64,000 bases of DNA from Bacteroidales bacterium UBA4231 (GTDB lineage: Bacteria > Bacteroidota > Bacteroidia > Bacteroidales > UBA932): assembly GCA_002396335.1 (NCBI GenBank), contig DGXN01000010.1, positions 4,467 to 68,466 of the forward strand. Direction: 5' to 3'. The notes under the pieces are model-generated. The model saw nothing but the letters and a program-made list of their open reading frames with translations. It had not been told where the DNA came from and did no database searches. Below are positions 17,072-25,817 of this stretch, one piece after another. The translations under genes were made by a program, and so were the position numbers. The number at the start of each line of letters is the position of its first letter. Positions within the stretch are counted from its first letter, which is position 1.

Positions 17072-18817
17072 CTATTCTTCCTCCAGCCAGTAATTGTCCG
17101 GCTGGGTGCTGCCGGTTACTTGATGATTGTTTATCTTGGCGGTATATTCGGCCCGGCCGGGGTCGTAAATCAAGATGGAGGTGTGGTCCTCGTCACCGGG
17201 GAGATTGTGGTTGAAGGGGATGTTCTGGGGCGGGAGGCCGTCACCTTCATGCATCTCGGTGAGGAATACTTTTACGTAAGGGTCGGCCAGGTTCTCGTCA
17301 CTTACCGGGACCACATAAAAGTAGGTGGTCTGAACCTCCTGGGAGGCCGGAATCATGAGTGTCTGGCCAATCTTGGTGTAGGAATACATGGGATTGCCCA
17401 GTGCATCCTCGCTCTGATTCATCTGCACCAGGATAAACTGGTCATTGTTAAGCTGGAGCCTCAAATCGTTTGCATTCAAGGTTTCCAGGGTGAACATGAT
17501 CGAGTGCGTGGGTTTACCGACCGAGCCGCCTTCATAACCATAGGCAACCACAAGCCAGGTGTCGTCCCATGTCCAGGACTCTTTGTCCAGGTCGTAACGG
17601 AGCCACGGCTTTTCATACTTCAGTTCCGTAGAACCGTCGGTCTTGTAAGTATAACGGTCATGTCCCGCTATCCACGGAAGCACCGTAGGCTGAACCACAA
17701 GCCGGCCACCGATGAAGTAGCAATACACTGTCCAGCTGTGATTGCGGGTAAAATCCCCGGGATCCTTCATGGTGAACGAAGTGGTCTTGGTGCGTTTGGC
17801 GGCACCTGTACCCACGGTATAGCTGATTTCACCATGAAGCTGCGTATCCGTTTCCCTGAAGTAAGTCAGGCCCCACTGCGTCAGCACACCACCGTTTATG
17901 CCATCTGTGATCAGGTCTTCATAAGTCTGTGCGTCCATGCCGGCGGTATAAAGGTAGTCGCCGGGAGCGGGATTGTTGGCCGGGGAAGGCAGCGACGGGC
18001 CGCTCCAGCTCTTATCCAGGGCCACATAACCTTCTGAATCATAGAGCTTTGTCAGATAGGTATGGGTACTGTACACCTGGTCGGTAAACAGTTTCTCGCG
18101 TCTGCCTATCTGGCCTTGCAGGCTGATGCCCGTAATATGGAATTCATCAACCGGAGTGCCGGCTTCCGTCATCTGGCAGAAAATGAAGCGCAGTTTGGAA
18201 ACCGCCCTGGTGAGTTCCACCGTGCTTATGCTCAGAACAGGGAAATCACCGGTCATCGGCTCGTTTTTGATGATGCCGGCCATGGGAAGACCGCCTGAGG
18301 GCACTTCAGTAGTCAGAGTATTCACCCCGAAGAGGCTCTCGTCAAGCACGAAGGCCGACAACTCCGCCGGAGTCACCTTCTCCCAGTCACCTGCGGCGCC
18401 AGTGAATTTATCGATTGTAAAGCCTGCACTTTCTCCGTTGACGACGGCATATACATCCACGTTGGTGCGGGGTTCCTCTTCAAGCAGAGCTTTGTCAATA
18501 GCGATGGAAAAACGGGCCGGAGAGCCGATCCCAAGCCCGGTGGCGGCCAGAGCATCAGGGTCCAGTTCCTTGTAGCCGATGAGTCCGGCGCTGGTAGTGG
18601 CACCGGCACGGAACACCCAAATCTGAAGGCTGCTGACCGTGCGCTCGGATGCAAGAGCGGTATGTGTACCGGTTTCAGCCTTTGAGAGAACGGCATCCGG
18701 GATATAGACGCGGACAAGGAGAGAAGGGCCGGCAGGATAGGTCAGAGGGTCACGAAGGCATCCGCCCAGTGTCAGAGCACAGAGCGCAAGGAGCGATATG
18801 AGCCTCAAAGCCTTCAT
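17072..18817 (-). CDS. Minor fimbrial subunit lipoprotein (FimC/Mfa-like)
   Basis: A 581-residue lipoprotein (MKALRLISLLALCALTLGGC, Cys20). After the lipobox comes a fimbrillin-type N-domain with VLSKAETG and the core strand VSSLQIWVFRAGA. Two or more beta-domains follow, with the conserved kind of segment LTRAVSKLRFIF seen in FimA/Mfa1-type subunits (the strand that follows the long crossover). No enzyme motif is present. The gene begins directly after the stop of the 630-residue subunit (no spacer) and ends 2 bases before the 946-residue one, so it sits in the tightly packed accessory half of operon 1. Position and length suggest a FimC/FimD-type shaft-to-tip adaptor; this is inference from order, not from a specific motif. 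Confidence 0.7.
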   Translation of the reverse strand: MKALRLISLLALCALTLGGCLRDPLTYPAGPSLLVRVYIPDAVLSKAETGTHTALASERTVSSLQIWVFRAGATTSAGLIGYKELDPDALAATGLGIGSPARFSIAIDKALLEEEPRTNVDVYAVVNGESAGFTIDKFTGAAGDWEKVTPAELSAFVLDESLFGVNTLTTEVPSGGLPMAGIIKNEPMTGDFPVLSISTVELTRAVSKLRFIFCQMTEAGTPVDEFHITGISLQGQIGRREKLFTDQVYSTHTYLTKLYDSEGYVALDKSWSGPSLPSPANNPAPGDYLYTAGMDAQTYEDLITDGINGGVLTQWGLTYFRETDTQLHGEISYTVGTGAAKRTKTTSFTMKDPGDFTRNHSWTVYCYFIGGRLVVQPTVLPWIAGHDRYTYKTDGSTELKYEKPWLRYDLDKESWTWDDTWLVVAYGYEGGSVGKPTHSIMFTLETLNANDLRLQLNNDQFILVQMNQSEDALGNPMYSYTKIGQTLMIPASQEVQTTYFYVVPVSDENLADPYVKVFLTEMHEGDGLPPQNIPFNHNLPGDEDHTSILIYDPGRAEYTAKINNHQVTGSTQPDNYWLEEE

Positions 18818-20710
18818 CTAGTACATCGGAACTTCTGTGGGGGTGCTCTGCACCCAGTCCATCCTGGTCACTACGCCAATCTCGAGTTGAGGGTCGCGCA
18901 GTTCGGGAATGGTATTATAAGCCTTTGCAAGGCTGTTTACGGATACAGACAGCCGTGTCACATGGTCCTGAAGCAGGACACAGTCAATTCCGCCGCGCTG
19001 TGCCGGCGTCAACTTAGTGATTTCCATGATGCCCACGAGGTAAAACTTTCCGCCGGCAGGCACAATGCAGCCGTTGGCGCCATAGAATGCCGCGCCGCTG
19101 TCGTTGCGGAATTCCAGGGCGTAGTGGACGTCCTGATCCATTTCTGTCTGGACCAAAAGGGTACGTATTTCCTTGAAACCGGTGTCGGCGAACCGGATAT
19201 AAGCCTTGGGCGTCGTGCCGTCCATGACGTCGGAATCGTATACGTAATAATTGGTACCGGAAGAGGGGGTGAAGTTAAAATGCTGATGGTGCTGCTCCCC
19301 TACCAGGATGCCGGTAAGCGGGAACACGTTGCCACGGATATCCACCGTATGGGCCTCGCTGTCCAGCAGATTGTATGTACCGCCGGGAGAGGCCGACGCC
19401 TTCATTTCCAGCTCAAGCATAGCCACGCCGTATTGCAGAGGATTCGCAACGGCAGCGGAAGTGGTTCCGGGTTTGACTGCGTTGCCCAGCGTGTAATGGC
19501 TCAGGATGGAGGGCCAGTCGAGGTTGGTGGACTTGTACTGGTTGTCCACGTCTTCCTCGTCGGAAGTAAGGAGCGTGCTGTTCGTCCAGTACCAGAGGCT
19601 GGGCGGATAGCAGTATGCCTCAATGGGCGCGAGCGTGCTGCTTGCCGGAGGCACCTGAACGAAAGCCGTTCCATTCCATTGGATGGCCACGGCACCGTCG
19701 GGAACGCCATAACGGCCGGGGAAATTGGCATAGTCGCTGTTGAAAGTGACCGTTGTGCCGCTGACACTCACGTATGTGCTGTTGGCAATGGCATTTATAA
19801 TAGCCGAACACATCCTGTAGCCCCAGGTATATGTTCCAAGGCCAGACCTGAGGTTTGTACAACTTTTGTACAAATCTGACAGGAGTTTTTCCAGACCGTC
19901 GGTTCCGCCGGAGAACATCAGGCCTGGATTATTGTCATAGATAGATCCGTTATTGGAGAAACTGGCAAAAAAATTGGCAATATCAGTCCTCCTGCCATTG
20001 GTGTCAGTATTACTATATGAGGAAAACACTTGCGTGGTACCTCCGGAAGTTGCCCTGGCATTCGCCACGGAATTCATATACGTGAGGATACCCGCCAGCT
20101 TGCTTTGCATATCGGCCTCGTTGTTGCTGCCGATGAAGGGCTCCAGGCTGAAGCTGATCTTATCAGGGGATTCGGCGTCATAGAGCTTACTTCCCCTGAG
20201 CACGCCGTTACGGCGCTTGAAATCTACCGAATCAGACGGCGTTGTGCTTACGGCCTCGTCAATGGATTTGCCGTAGACCAGTACGGAGGCCGTACCGGAT
20301 TTGACGTATACGCCTTTGTAGAGATGAGAATTGTTGTTGAGCACCAGGCCGGGAAGCGTGCCGGAGGAGGCGTCGGCCCCGAAAGTGGCGCTGATGCCCA
20401 GGTGGGGAAGCAGCAGGTTCCTGGTGAAACGCTCGTCGGACGCAGTGACGGGACGGCGTTCGGAGAACGGGATGATGAATATCTGCTCGATGCCTCTGAA
20501 GACGGTGTAGTCGGAGTTGGCGTCGGCCTGGGTGACGGCATCCGTCATCTTGGTAACGGGCTCGATTCCGGAACCCACCGACAGGGAGAAGGGCACCTGG
20601 ATATCACCTCCGTCAAATACAACGCCTTCCGCCCGACTGCCCATCTCAACTGCAGTACAAGCGGAAAGAATGGAGGTCCCCAGTAGGGCTATAACCCAAA
20701 ACCTTCTCAT
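18818..20710 (-). CDS. Second FimA/Mfa1-type subunit, paralogue of the major fimbrillin
   Basis: A 630-residue lipoprotein (MRRFWVIALLGTSILSAC, Cys18). Its C-terminal third runs parallel to the major fimbrillin encoded at 21781: YALEFRNDSGAAFYG against YVALEFINNSGKDFWG, FYLVGIMEI against FYIIGKLDP, and YNTIPELRDPQLEIGV against YATVPDLRSTQISLGL. The final strand differs (VQSTPTEVPMY instead of WQAGLVFNNVILGN). In type V pili the C-terminal strand is the donor for the next subunit, so the change may mean a different partner or a terminating role. The TK signature is PVTKMTD. The start is 8 bases after the anchor gene. Likely a minor or capping version of the stalk subunit. Confidence 0.75.
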   Translation of the reverse strand: MRRFWVIALLGTSILSACTAVEMGSRAEGVVFDGGDIQVPFSLSVGSGIEPVTKMTDAVTQADANSDYTVFRGIEQIFIIPFSERRPVTASDERFTRNLLLPHLGISATFGADASSGTLPGLVLNNNSHLYKGVYVKSGTASVLVYGKSIDEAVSTTPSDSVDFKRRNGVLRGSKLYDAESPDKISFSLEPFIGSNNEADMQSKLAGILTYMNSVANARATSGGTTQVFSSYSNTDTNGRRTDIANFFASFSNNGSIYDNNPGLMFSGGTDGLEKLLSDLYKSCTNLRSGLGTYTWGYRMCSAIINAIANSTYVSVSGTTVTFNSDYANFPGRYGVPDGAVAIQWNGTAFVQVPPASSTLAPIEAYCYPPSLWYWTNSTLLTSDEEDVDNQYKSTNLDWPSILSHYTLGNAVKPGTTSAAVANPLQYGVAMLELEMKASASPGGTYNLLDSEAHTVDIRGNVFPLTGILVGEQHHQHFNFTPSSGTNYYVYDSDVMDGTTPKAYIRFADTGFKEIRTLLVQTEMDQDVHYALEFRNDSGAAFYGANGCIVPAGGKFYLVGIMEITKLTPAQRGGIDCVLLQDHVTRLSVSVNSLAKAYNTIPELRDPQLEIGVVTRMDWVQSTPTEVPMY

Positions 20711-20718
20711 TCAGGCGT

Positions 20719-21771
20719 TTACAATTCAATCTCTGATTCCATGCCAGCCTGCCAATCCAGCGCTACGCTGACGGCCACTTCCGGATCGTCCGGCTGAACG
20801 GAACCGTTTGACAAGGCTTTTGCTTTAAAAATCTTTAACTGACCCGCCCTCAGCGGCTTCTTTACACCAAGCTTGGTTTCGGTTACCGTACCGTCCGGCA
20901 AGGTCGAATAAGCTCTGAGTTGCCAGAGGGAATTGTCGGCGTCGTCGGAGATAAAGGGGTCGGTAGTTTCTATGATGCTCTTGGTAGGGCGTGTATCCCT
21001 GGAGGGATAGTTTACGGAGACAAAGCACATGGCGCCGGGGACCGGAAGGTCCAGCCGGTCTGTGCGCACGACGGGCGTGTAACTGAAGTGGTACAGGCTG
21101 TCGCAGATGGTATAGTCTGTGGCAAAGCCGGTAGCAAAAATCTTCAGGTCCCTGATGTTGCTGCCCAGCGTATCCACGACCAGGGACGTGGCGCAGTTGG
21201 CCATGTACAGATGGACGTTGAAGGACTGATCCTCCCCTTCCAGGACGTCCATGGGCAGGCGGGCGGTGAACAGGCCCGTGTTGTGGGGCTTGATGGTGTC
21301 GGCCACTGCCTGGAAAAGACGGCCGTAGTGGCATCTGTCGTCATCTTGGAGGGTTATCTGATTGTTTTCCTTGACATTGGCCACCGCAGTGTGCATGTAC
21401 CTGTGTACGGGGATGTACAGGGTATAGCTGCTCTGGTTGGCGTCCATGATGTGGGCTTCGTGGTGCAGGCGGACAGAGTCGGCCGATACATCGTAGAAGG
21501 AGAGGTCCACGTCGTGGGCGAAGTCGGTGAAAATGTCTTCCAGATAGGTCCTGAGAGCGTCCGATGCTGCCCGGTCCACATCCGTGGAGACAGTTGTCTC
21601 CAGCTCCGTTTCCAGCTCCGTGGTCATGTTGGTAACAAGACGGAGCTCATAGTTGATGGTGTAGTCCGTCTCGCAGTCGCTGATATCCTCGTCCACCAGG
21701 CTGCAGCCCTGAGAAAACAGCGCTGCAGCCATAGCGGCGAGAATAAGCATGGTATGACGGTACAACTTCAT
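20719..21771 (-). CDS. FimB/Mfa2 family fimbrial anchor lipoprotein
   Basis: A 350-residue lipoprotein (lipobox SQGC, Cys23) of the FimB/Mfa2 family, the outer-membrane-anchored base subunit that attaches the pilus and limits its length. The family hallmark is visible right after the lipid Cys: CSLVDEDISDC, followed by the strand YTINYELRLVTN. Two transthyretin-like beta domains follow, the first ending around FNVHLYMANC. The length is usual for the family. It lies between the major fimbrillin (9 bases upstream) and the second subunit (8 bases downstream), the same place as mfa2 after mfa1 in Porphyromonas gingivalis. The final strand keeps VSVALDWQAGMESEIEL, a shape shared with the major subunit's end. 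Confidence 0.85.
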   Translation of the reverse strand: MKLYRHTMLILAAMAAALFSQGCSLVDEDISDCETDYTINYELRLVTNMTTELETELETTVSTDVDRAASDALRTYLEDIFTDFAHDVDLSFYDVSADSVRLHHEAHIMDANQSSYTLYIPVHRYMHTAVANVKENNQITLQDDDRCHYGRLFQAVADTIKPHNTGLFTARLPMDVLEGEDQSFNVHLYMANCATSLVVDTLGSNIRDLKIFATGFATDYTICDSLYHFSYTPVVRTDRLDLPVPGAMCFVSVNYPSRDTRPTKSIIETTDPFISDDADNSLWQLRAYSTLPDGTVTETKLGVKKPLRAGQLKIFKAKALSNGSVQPDDPEVAVSVALDWQAGMESEIEL

Positions 21772-21780
21772 CGGGAAGGA

Positions 21781-23982
21781 TTAGTTGCCCAGGATAACGT
21801 TGTTGAACACAAGGCCGGCCTGCCACTTGAGGTCTACGGAGAGACCGAGGGAGATCTGCGTGGAACGCAGGTCAGGAACAGTGGCGTAGGCATGCTGGAG
21901 AGAGGTTTCGCCCAGGATGAAATTGGCGGTGGTCATGTAGTCCTGGATGAAAACGCGGCGTTCCTTGATGGTGTTGCCGGAACCGTCGTAAGGAGGCAGG
22001 GCCTGCAGGGTCGGGTCGGGCCAGGTGATACCGTCGCTGTAGTCAGAAGTGCTATGGCCGGCGTCCGGATCAAGTTTGCCGATGATATAGAAGGTACCGC
22101 CGTTGCGGATGATATTGTAGTTGCCCCAGAAGTCCTTGCCGGAGTTGTTGATAAATTCAAGGGCAACGTAAACATCGTTCTGCTTGGAACCGGATACTCC
22201 GTTCCAGTTGTCCCATACAAGGGTATAGTTGGGTTCGGAAGCGCCGCTCACAGGGATAGCGTCTCCGAGGGGAGGCAGAGCCTTGTCGTAGATGTTGTGA
22301 TCGAAAGTAGATCCGCTGACGGGGACATAATCCCAACCCACGGTTTCGGGCTGACCGCCGATGAGGTAGCCATTGAGTTTGAATGCGTTGGCAGTGATCT
22401 CGACAAGGGCGTCGGGTTCTTCGCCTGCAGGGAGTGCCGGATTCTTGGCCAGCTGGATAGCATGGTTGTTGTCCTTGAGGTGAGTAATGCCGGACTGATA
22501 ACCGACGGTGCTCTTGAGAAGAGCGGAGCCGTAGTTGATGTTATACTGCATGGCGACGCTACGGGTAGTGGATACCACATGGCTGCCCTTGCTCCATGCA
22601 ACATTGTTGTTGTTGATTCCTGCCGCCCACTGTGCATCGGAATCCCAGTTGGTTACGCCCTGAGGATAGTCAGCCTCGACGTGTGCGTCGTTGGTGACGC
22701 GGATGGGGCTGTTGCCAAAGTAAGTGAGTTCTGCAGGATAGTACACATTGTAGATGGAAGTGCTGGAGGTAGAAAGCAGCGGGGTGTGGGCGCTGTACTT
22801 CCACTTGATGGTACCAGGTACGGTTACCTGACCGGAAACATCCGTGGACTTGGTGGTTTCTACGAGAAGCTGGGCGCAGCCTTTGGGAATGCCGAAGCTC
22901 ACGTCGGGCCATTCAGTGAGAGCGGAACCAGTACTGCCCTTACGGGTGATCTTGTCGGTCGGGCCGGTGTAGCCGGTGGCGGATTTTACCTGGTCGGCTG
23001 TCTTCCACTCCAAGGTGGGGGCGGTGCCGGTGAAGCAACCGTCGATGCGGGAGATGATATTCTCGGCAAGAGCCTTTGCAGTGGCTTCATAGCGGGAATT
23101 GGCGGTCGTCTCATGAATCTTGTTCAGGACGAACTTGAGGTCGCCGATGGTGCGCTCCACGGAAGTACCGCTACCGGCACGGATTCCGTCGGGATTGATG
23201 GTTGCGAGGGTGGCGAGTGCGTCGCCCAGGATTTCGCCGAGGGCGCACATTTCTGAACCGTCGATGGGGGCCTTGGTGGCCGGCTTGATGACACCGGCGT
23301 CAGAGATGGTTACGAAGTGGGTCCACTTGACAGAAGTTGTATAGTGATTACCACCGTACACGATGTCGGCGTCGCTCAATTCAGCTGCGCAGATATAATC
23401 GAGGGCGGCGCGGATGAGGTCGCCGTACTGGCGGTAGTCGGGTTCTTCTGCGGTAGAGACCCTGCGGTTGAGGGAGAATTGATAAGCGCTGAGGTCTTTG
23501 CCGTCCATGGTGTAAGTGACCTTTCCTTGTGCATCGTCATCGCCAGTCTTGGGGGCGTGACCGTAGAACATGAGGGTGTTGGTCTCGGTGGGAAGGGCAA
23601 GTTCGATGACCTTGTGGCTCTTGTCACCATTGGTGGTAGCATCGCTTGTGCTCATGATGTTGCCCAAGGTGTACTGCTTGTTGGCGGTAGCGGCTGAGGG
23701 GATCCACTTGCCGTCCGCGACCGGAGCGTCTTTAAGGAAGGAAAGCAGATTGCCGCCAACGATTCCGAGGAAGCCGTTGGTGCCGGGGATGGCCTGGGTG
23801 TTCTCGGCCGTCTGCTTGGTCATCGGGGTGTTGGTGGCAGCCACATTGAACACGAAGCTGGTGAGAACCTCACCGGTCTCCTTGTTGTAGTTGGGATTGT
23901 TCACCTCCTTCTCCTTGTTGCAGGAGACCAAGGTGGCGAGCGCAAGGGCGCTCACAAAGGCAATTTTGAGATGGATTTTCAT
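21781..23982 (-). CDS. Major fimbrial subunit, FimA/Mfa1-type lipoprotein (operon 1)
   Basis: A 733-residue lipoprotein (MKIHLKIAFVSALALATLVSC, Cys21) that is most likely the stalk pilin of operon 1. The N-terminal domain has the strand TSFVFNVAATNTPMTKQTAEN with the TK signature; in type V pili the segment before such a site is removed by a protease before polymerisation. The C-terminal region is typical of the family: VFIQDYMTTANFILG, AYATVPDLRSTQISLG and the closing strand LSVDLKWQAGLVFNN. It is second in the operon, 18 bases after the DUF3575 gene, and precedes the Mfa2-like anchor. At 733 residues it is larger than P. gingivalis FimA or Mfa1, with extra sequence in the middle (residues ~180-400). 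Confidence 0.82.
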   Translation of the reverse strand: MKIHLKIAFVSALALATLVSCNKEKEVNNPNYNKETGEVLTSFVFNVAATNTPMTKQTAENTQAIPGTNGFLGIVGGNLLSFLKDAPVADGKWIPSAATANKQYTLGNIMSTSDATTNGDKSHKVIELALPTETNTLMFYGHAPKTGDDDAQGKVTYTMDGKDLSAYQFSLNRRVSTAEEPDYRQYGDLIRAALDYICAAELSDADIVYGGNHYTTSVKWTHFVTISDAGVIKPATKAPIDGSEMCALGEILGDALATLATINPDGIRAGSGTSVERTIGDLKFVLNKIHETTANSRYEATAKALAENIISRIDGCFTGTAPTLEWKTADQVKSATGYTGPTDKITRKGSTGSALTEWPDVSFGIPKGCAQLLVETTKSTDVSGQVTVPGTIKWKYSAHTPLLSTSSTSIYNVYYPAELTYFGNSPIRVTNDAHVEADYPQGVTNWDSDAQWAAGINNNNVAWSKGSHVVSTTRSVAMQYNINYGSALLKSTVGYQSGITHLKDNNHAIQLAKNPALPAGEEPDALVEITANAFKLNGYLIGGQPETVGWDYVPVSGSTFDHNIYDKALPPLGDAIPVSGASEPNYTLVWDNWNGVSGSKQNDVYVALEFINNSGKDFWGNYNIIRNGGTFYIIGKLDPDAGHSTSDYSDGITWPDPTLQALPPYDGSGNTIKERRVFIQDYMTTANFILGETSLQHAYATVPDLRSTQISLGLSVDLKWQAGLVFNNVILGN

Positions 23983-24000
23983 ATCAATGGGGTTTAATAA

Positions 24001-25704
24001 TTACTTTCTCTTCTTTTTGGACTGTTTTTCTATATCGTTCAGTATTTCTTGTTTCAGGGCTTCCTGATAGCGTTTTTGCTCTTCGTATTCTTTGTACTTG
24101 CGAAGGAACTCTTCGGTTCCGTCCAGGTTGCCGCGGGCGCAGATGCTGCCCATCCGGTCCGCCTCACGGAGGATTTCACGGGCTTTTTCCGCACGGAGGG
24201 TATCAATCCTCTCCAACTCCACGGCGGCGCCGAACATGGCAATACCGTAAGCATTTGCGGCTTCTGCGTCCACCTTCGTGCGGTCAAGGAACGCAGGGTT
24301 GCTCTCATAAGCCTTGAGAGCCTGGGCGTACTTGTGCTCGCGGATCAGGTTGTTCACCTCGTTCATGGAGTGGGCCACTTCATCCGGCTTTGTGTAGAAG
24401 TAGATGTGCACGTAACCGGAGTTGCGCTGGTCCGCGAGGATGTTTTCCTTGAGGGCTTTGTAGAGGGCCTTGTCGGCCTTCATTTTGCTTTCGCGGACGT
24501 CGGGGTTGGGTTCGTTGTCAATCAGGTCCAGGAGCCACTGTGCCTGGGCGGGGGTGAGTCCGTCGCCGCCGTCCGGCAGCAGGCGGGAAATCTGATTGCG
24601 GAACCACGGCCAGGCTTCTCCCCTGCCTTCCGCCTCAATTTGGCTGTCTTTGAGGTTCAGTTCGCGCACCACATAGTCTTTCATGGCCTGGGCACGGCCT
24701 TCGCCCAGCTTTTTGTTATGCTTCCAGTCGCCTTCCACAGAAGCGAGACCCACAATCTGGATGAGGGCCAGGGAGTCGCGGCCGTCGGCGATAATGCTGC
24801 GGCTGGCTTCCACCACCTGGTCAAGGACGGTGGCATTGTCGGCAAAACTGCGGCGGAGATTGGTGCTGTCCACCGGGAAGAGGACATAGCGGATGCTGTC
24901 CATGGGGGCGTTGATCACCTCGTCGATGGTGCGGTATTTCTCTATCGGGCTTACCCAGTGGGCCTTGTCCGAAATATCCCGGGCCGACGTGCGCTCGGGG
25001 CCGATCTCCGCCACTTGGGCGACCAGAAGCAGCGGGCGCAGGATCTGGATGGTGTCGATCTGGGAAATGCCTTCCACAATCTCGTGGCGGGGAAGAAGGT
25101 TCCAGGCAAGGTTGAGCCCGAGCTTGGGGATGAGCACCAGTTTGCGCTCTTCTCCCAGACGGGTGCCGCAGTGATCGCATTCGAATTTGTCGTAGGCGGC
25201 AAGGCCGGCGCCGACGCCGGCTTCGGCCTCCAATCTCCAGTGACTTCCCAGCCACCATGAATAGCCCATGAAAAGACCGCCGCCGAAGAAGTCTCCCTGG
25301 ATGCGGTGATCCTGGACTTCCGGGTACAGACCCAGCGGGAACTTGACGTTTCCTACATTGTAATGCGTATATATAAGGTCTACGCCTGCGAACCAGCCGT
25401 CGTAAATCTGGTCAAGGTAATAGCGGAACTCAGGGACGGCAAGAATATGCTTCCAGTGCCTGGTGTTCTCTTTGTATTCCGTGTCCCAGAACAGGAAACG
25501 GGGCCAGGATTTGAAGCCCACATTGCCGCCTATGCTGAAATGCTTGCCCAGCGGATACTCTACACCGAGGTTAGGCGTACCGGAAGCGTCGTACAGGAGA
25601 TTGTTCCGGATGGACAAATCCTGAGCACGCACGGACAGTAAGCCAAACCCGGGGAAGCACAGCAAAACAAGAACCAGAAAGTATATGCGTTTTTTACAAT
25701 TCAT
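24001..25704 (-). CDS. DUF3575 barrel / OmpA-like protein (first gene of fimbrial operon 1)
   Basis: A 567-residue exported protein with a cleavable signal ending at VRAQ-DLS. Here the DUF3575 barrel comes first (residues ~27-200: NNLLYDASGTPNLGVEYPLG, RYYLDQIYDGWFAG, GYSWWLGSHWRLE, the Cys pair ECDHCG, and IPKLGLNLAW). It is followed by an OmpA-like region (residues ~240-430, SIRYVLFPVDSTNLR, LIQIVGLASVEGD). The tail is a charged helical segment (residues ~430-567) ending in KKKRK. This order is the reverse of the proteins at 10188 and 45525. It is the first gene of the operon, with a -7 box at 25732. It probably anchors pilus biogenesis at the outer membrane, though no direct function is known. 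Confidence 0.82.
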   Translation of the reverse strand: MNCKKRIYFLVLVLLCFPGFGLLSVRAQDLSIRNNLLYDASGTPNLGVEYPLGKHFSIGGNVGFKSWPRFLFWDTEYKENTRHWKHILAVPEFRYYLDQIYDGWFAGVDLIYTHYNVGNVKFPLGLYPEVQDHRIQGDFFGGGLFMGYSWWLGSHWRLEAEAGVGAGLAAYDKFECDHCGTRLGEERKLVLIPKLGLNLAWNLLPRHEIVEGISQIDTIQILRPLLLVAQVAEIGPERTSARDISDKAHWVSPIEKYRTIDEVINAPMDSIRYVLFPVDSTNLRRSFADNATVLDQVVEASRSIIADGRDSLALIQIVGLASVEGDWKHNKKLGEGRAQAMKDYVVRELNLKDSQIEAEGRGEAWPWFRNQISRLLPDGGDGLTPAQAQWLLDLIDNEPNPDVRESKMKADKALYKALKENILADQRNSGYVHIYFYTKPDEVAHSMNEVNNLIREHKYAQALKAYESNPAFLDRTKVDAEAANAYGIAMFGAAVELERIDTLRAEKAREILREADRMGSICARGNLDGTEEFLRKYKEYEEQKRYQEALKQEILNDIEKQSKKKRK

Positions 25705-25731
25705 GGGGATTGTGCATATATTTCATTTCTG

Positions 25732-25739
25732 CAAATATA
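25732..25739 (-). promoter_or_regulatory. -7 box of fimbrial operon 1
   Basis: On the minus strand this is TATATTTG, a full match to TAnnTTTG, lying 27 bases before the ATG at 25704. No TTTG lies 19 to 21 bases further upstream, so the -33 half is absent. That fits a promoter that needs an activator, in contrast with operon 2, whose promoter has both boxes. Confidence 0.65.
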
Positions 25740-25766
25740 CAAAAAAAATGAATTATACTATCCCCT

Positions 25767-25791
25767 CCCACATTTTTAAAAAAATGTAGGG
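25767..25791 (-). terminator. Possible terminator of the alkaline phosphatase/PrsW operon
   Basis: CCTACATTTTT and AAAAATGTGGG on the minus strand form an 11-bp stem with one G-U pair and a 2-base loop, starting 27 bases after the phosphatase stop. No T-run follows immediately; one starts about 20 bases later (25748-25741). It is therefore a weak intrinsic terminator at best. Confidence 0.4.
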
Positions 25792-25817
25792 TTGAAATGA
25801 CGGGGATACCGCTTCGT

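Noticed and set aside
20920..23256. 778-codon plus-strand open frame opposite the Mfa2 and major fimbrillin genes
   Set aside because: Shadow of the minus-strand genes; it crosses a gene boundary and its composition (Gly/Val/Asp with no signal or domain) is a reading of the opposite strand.
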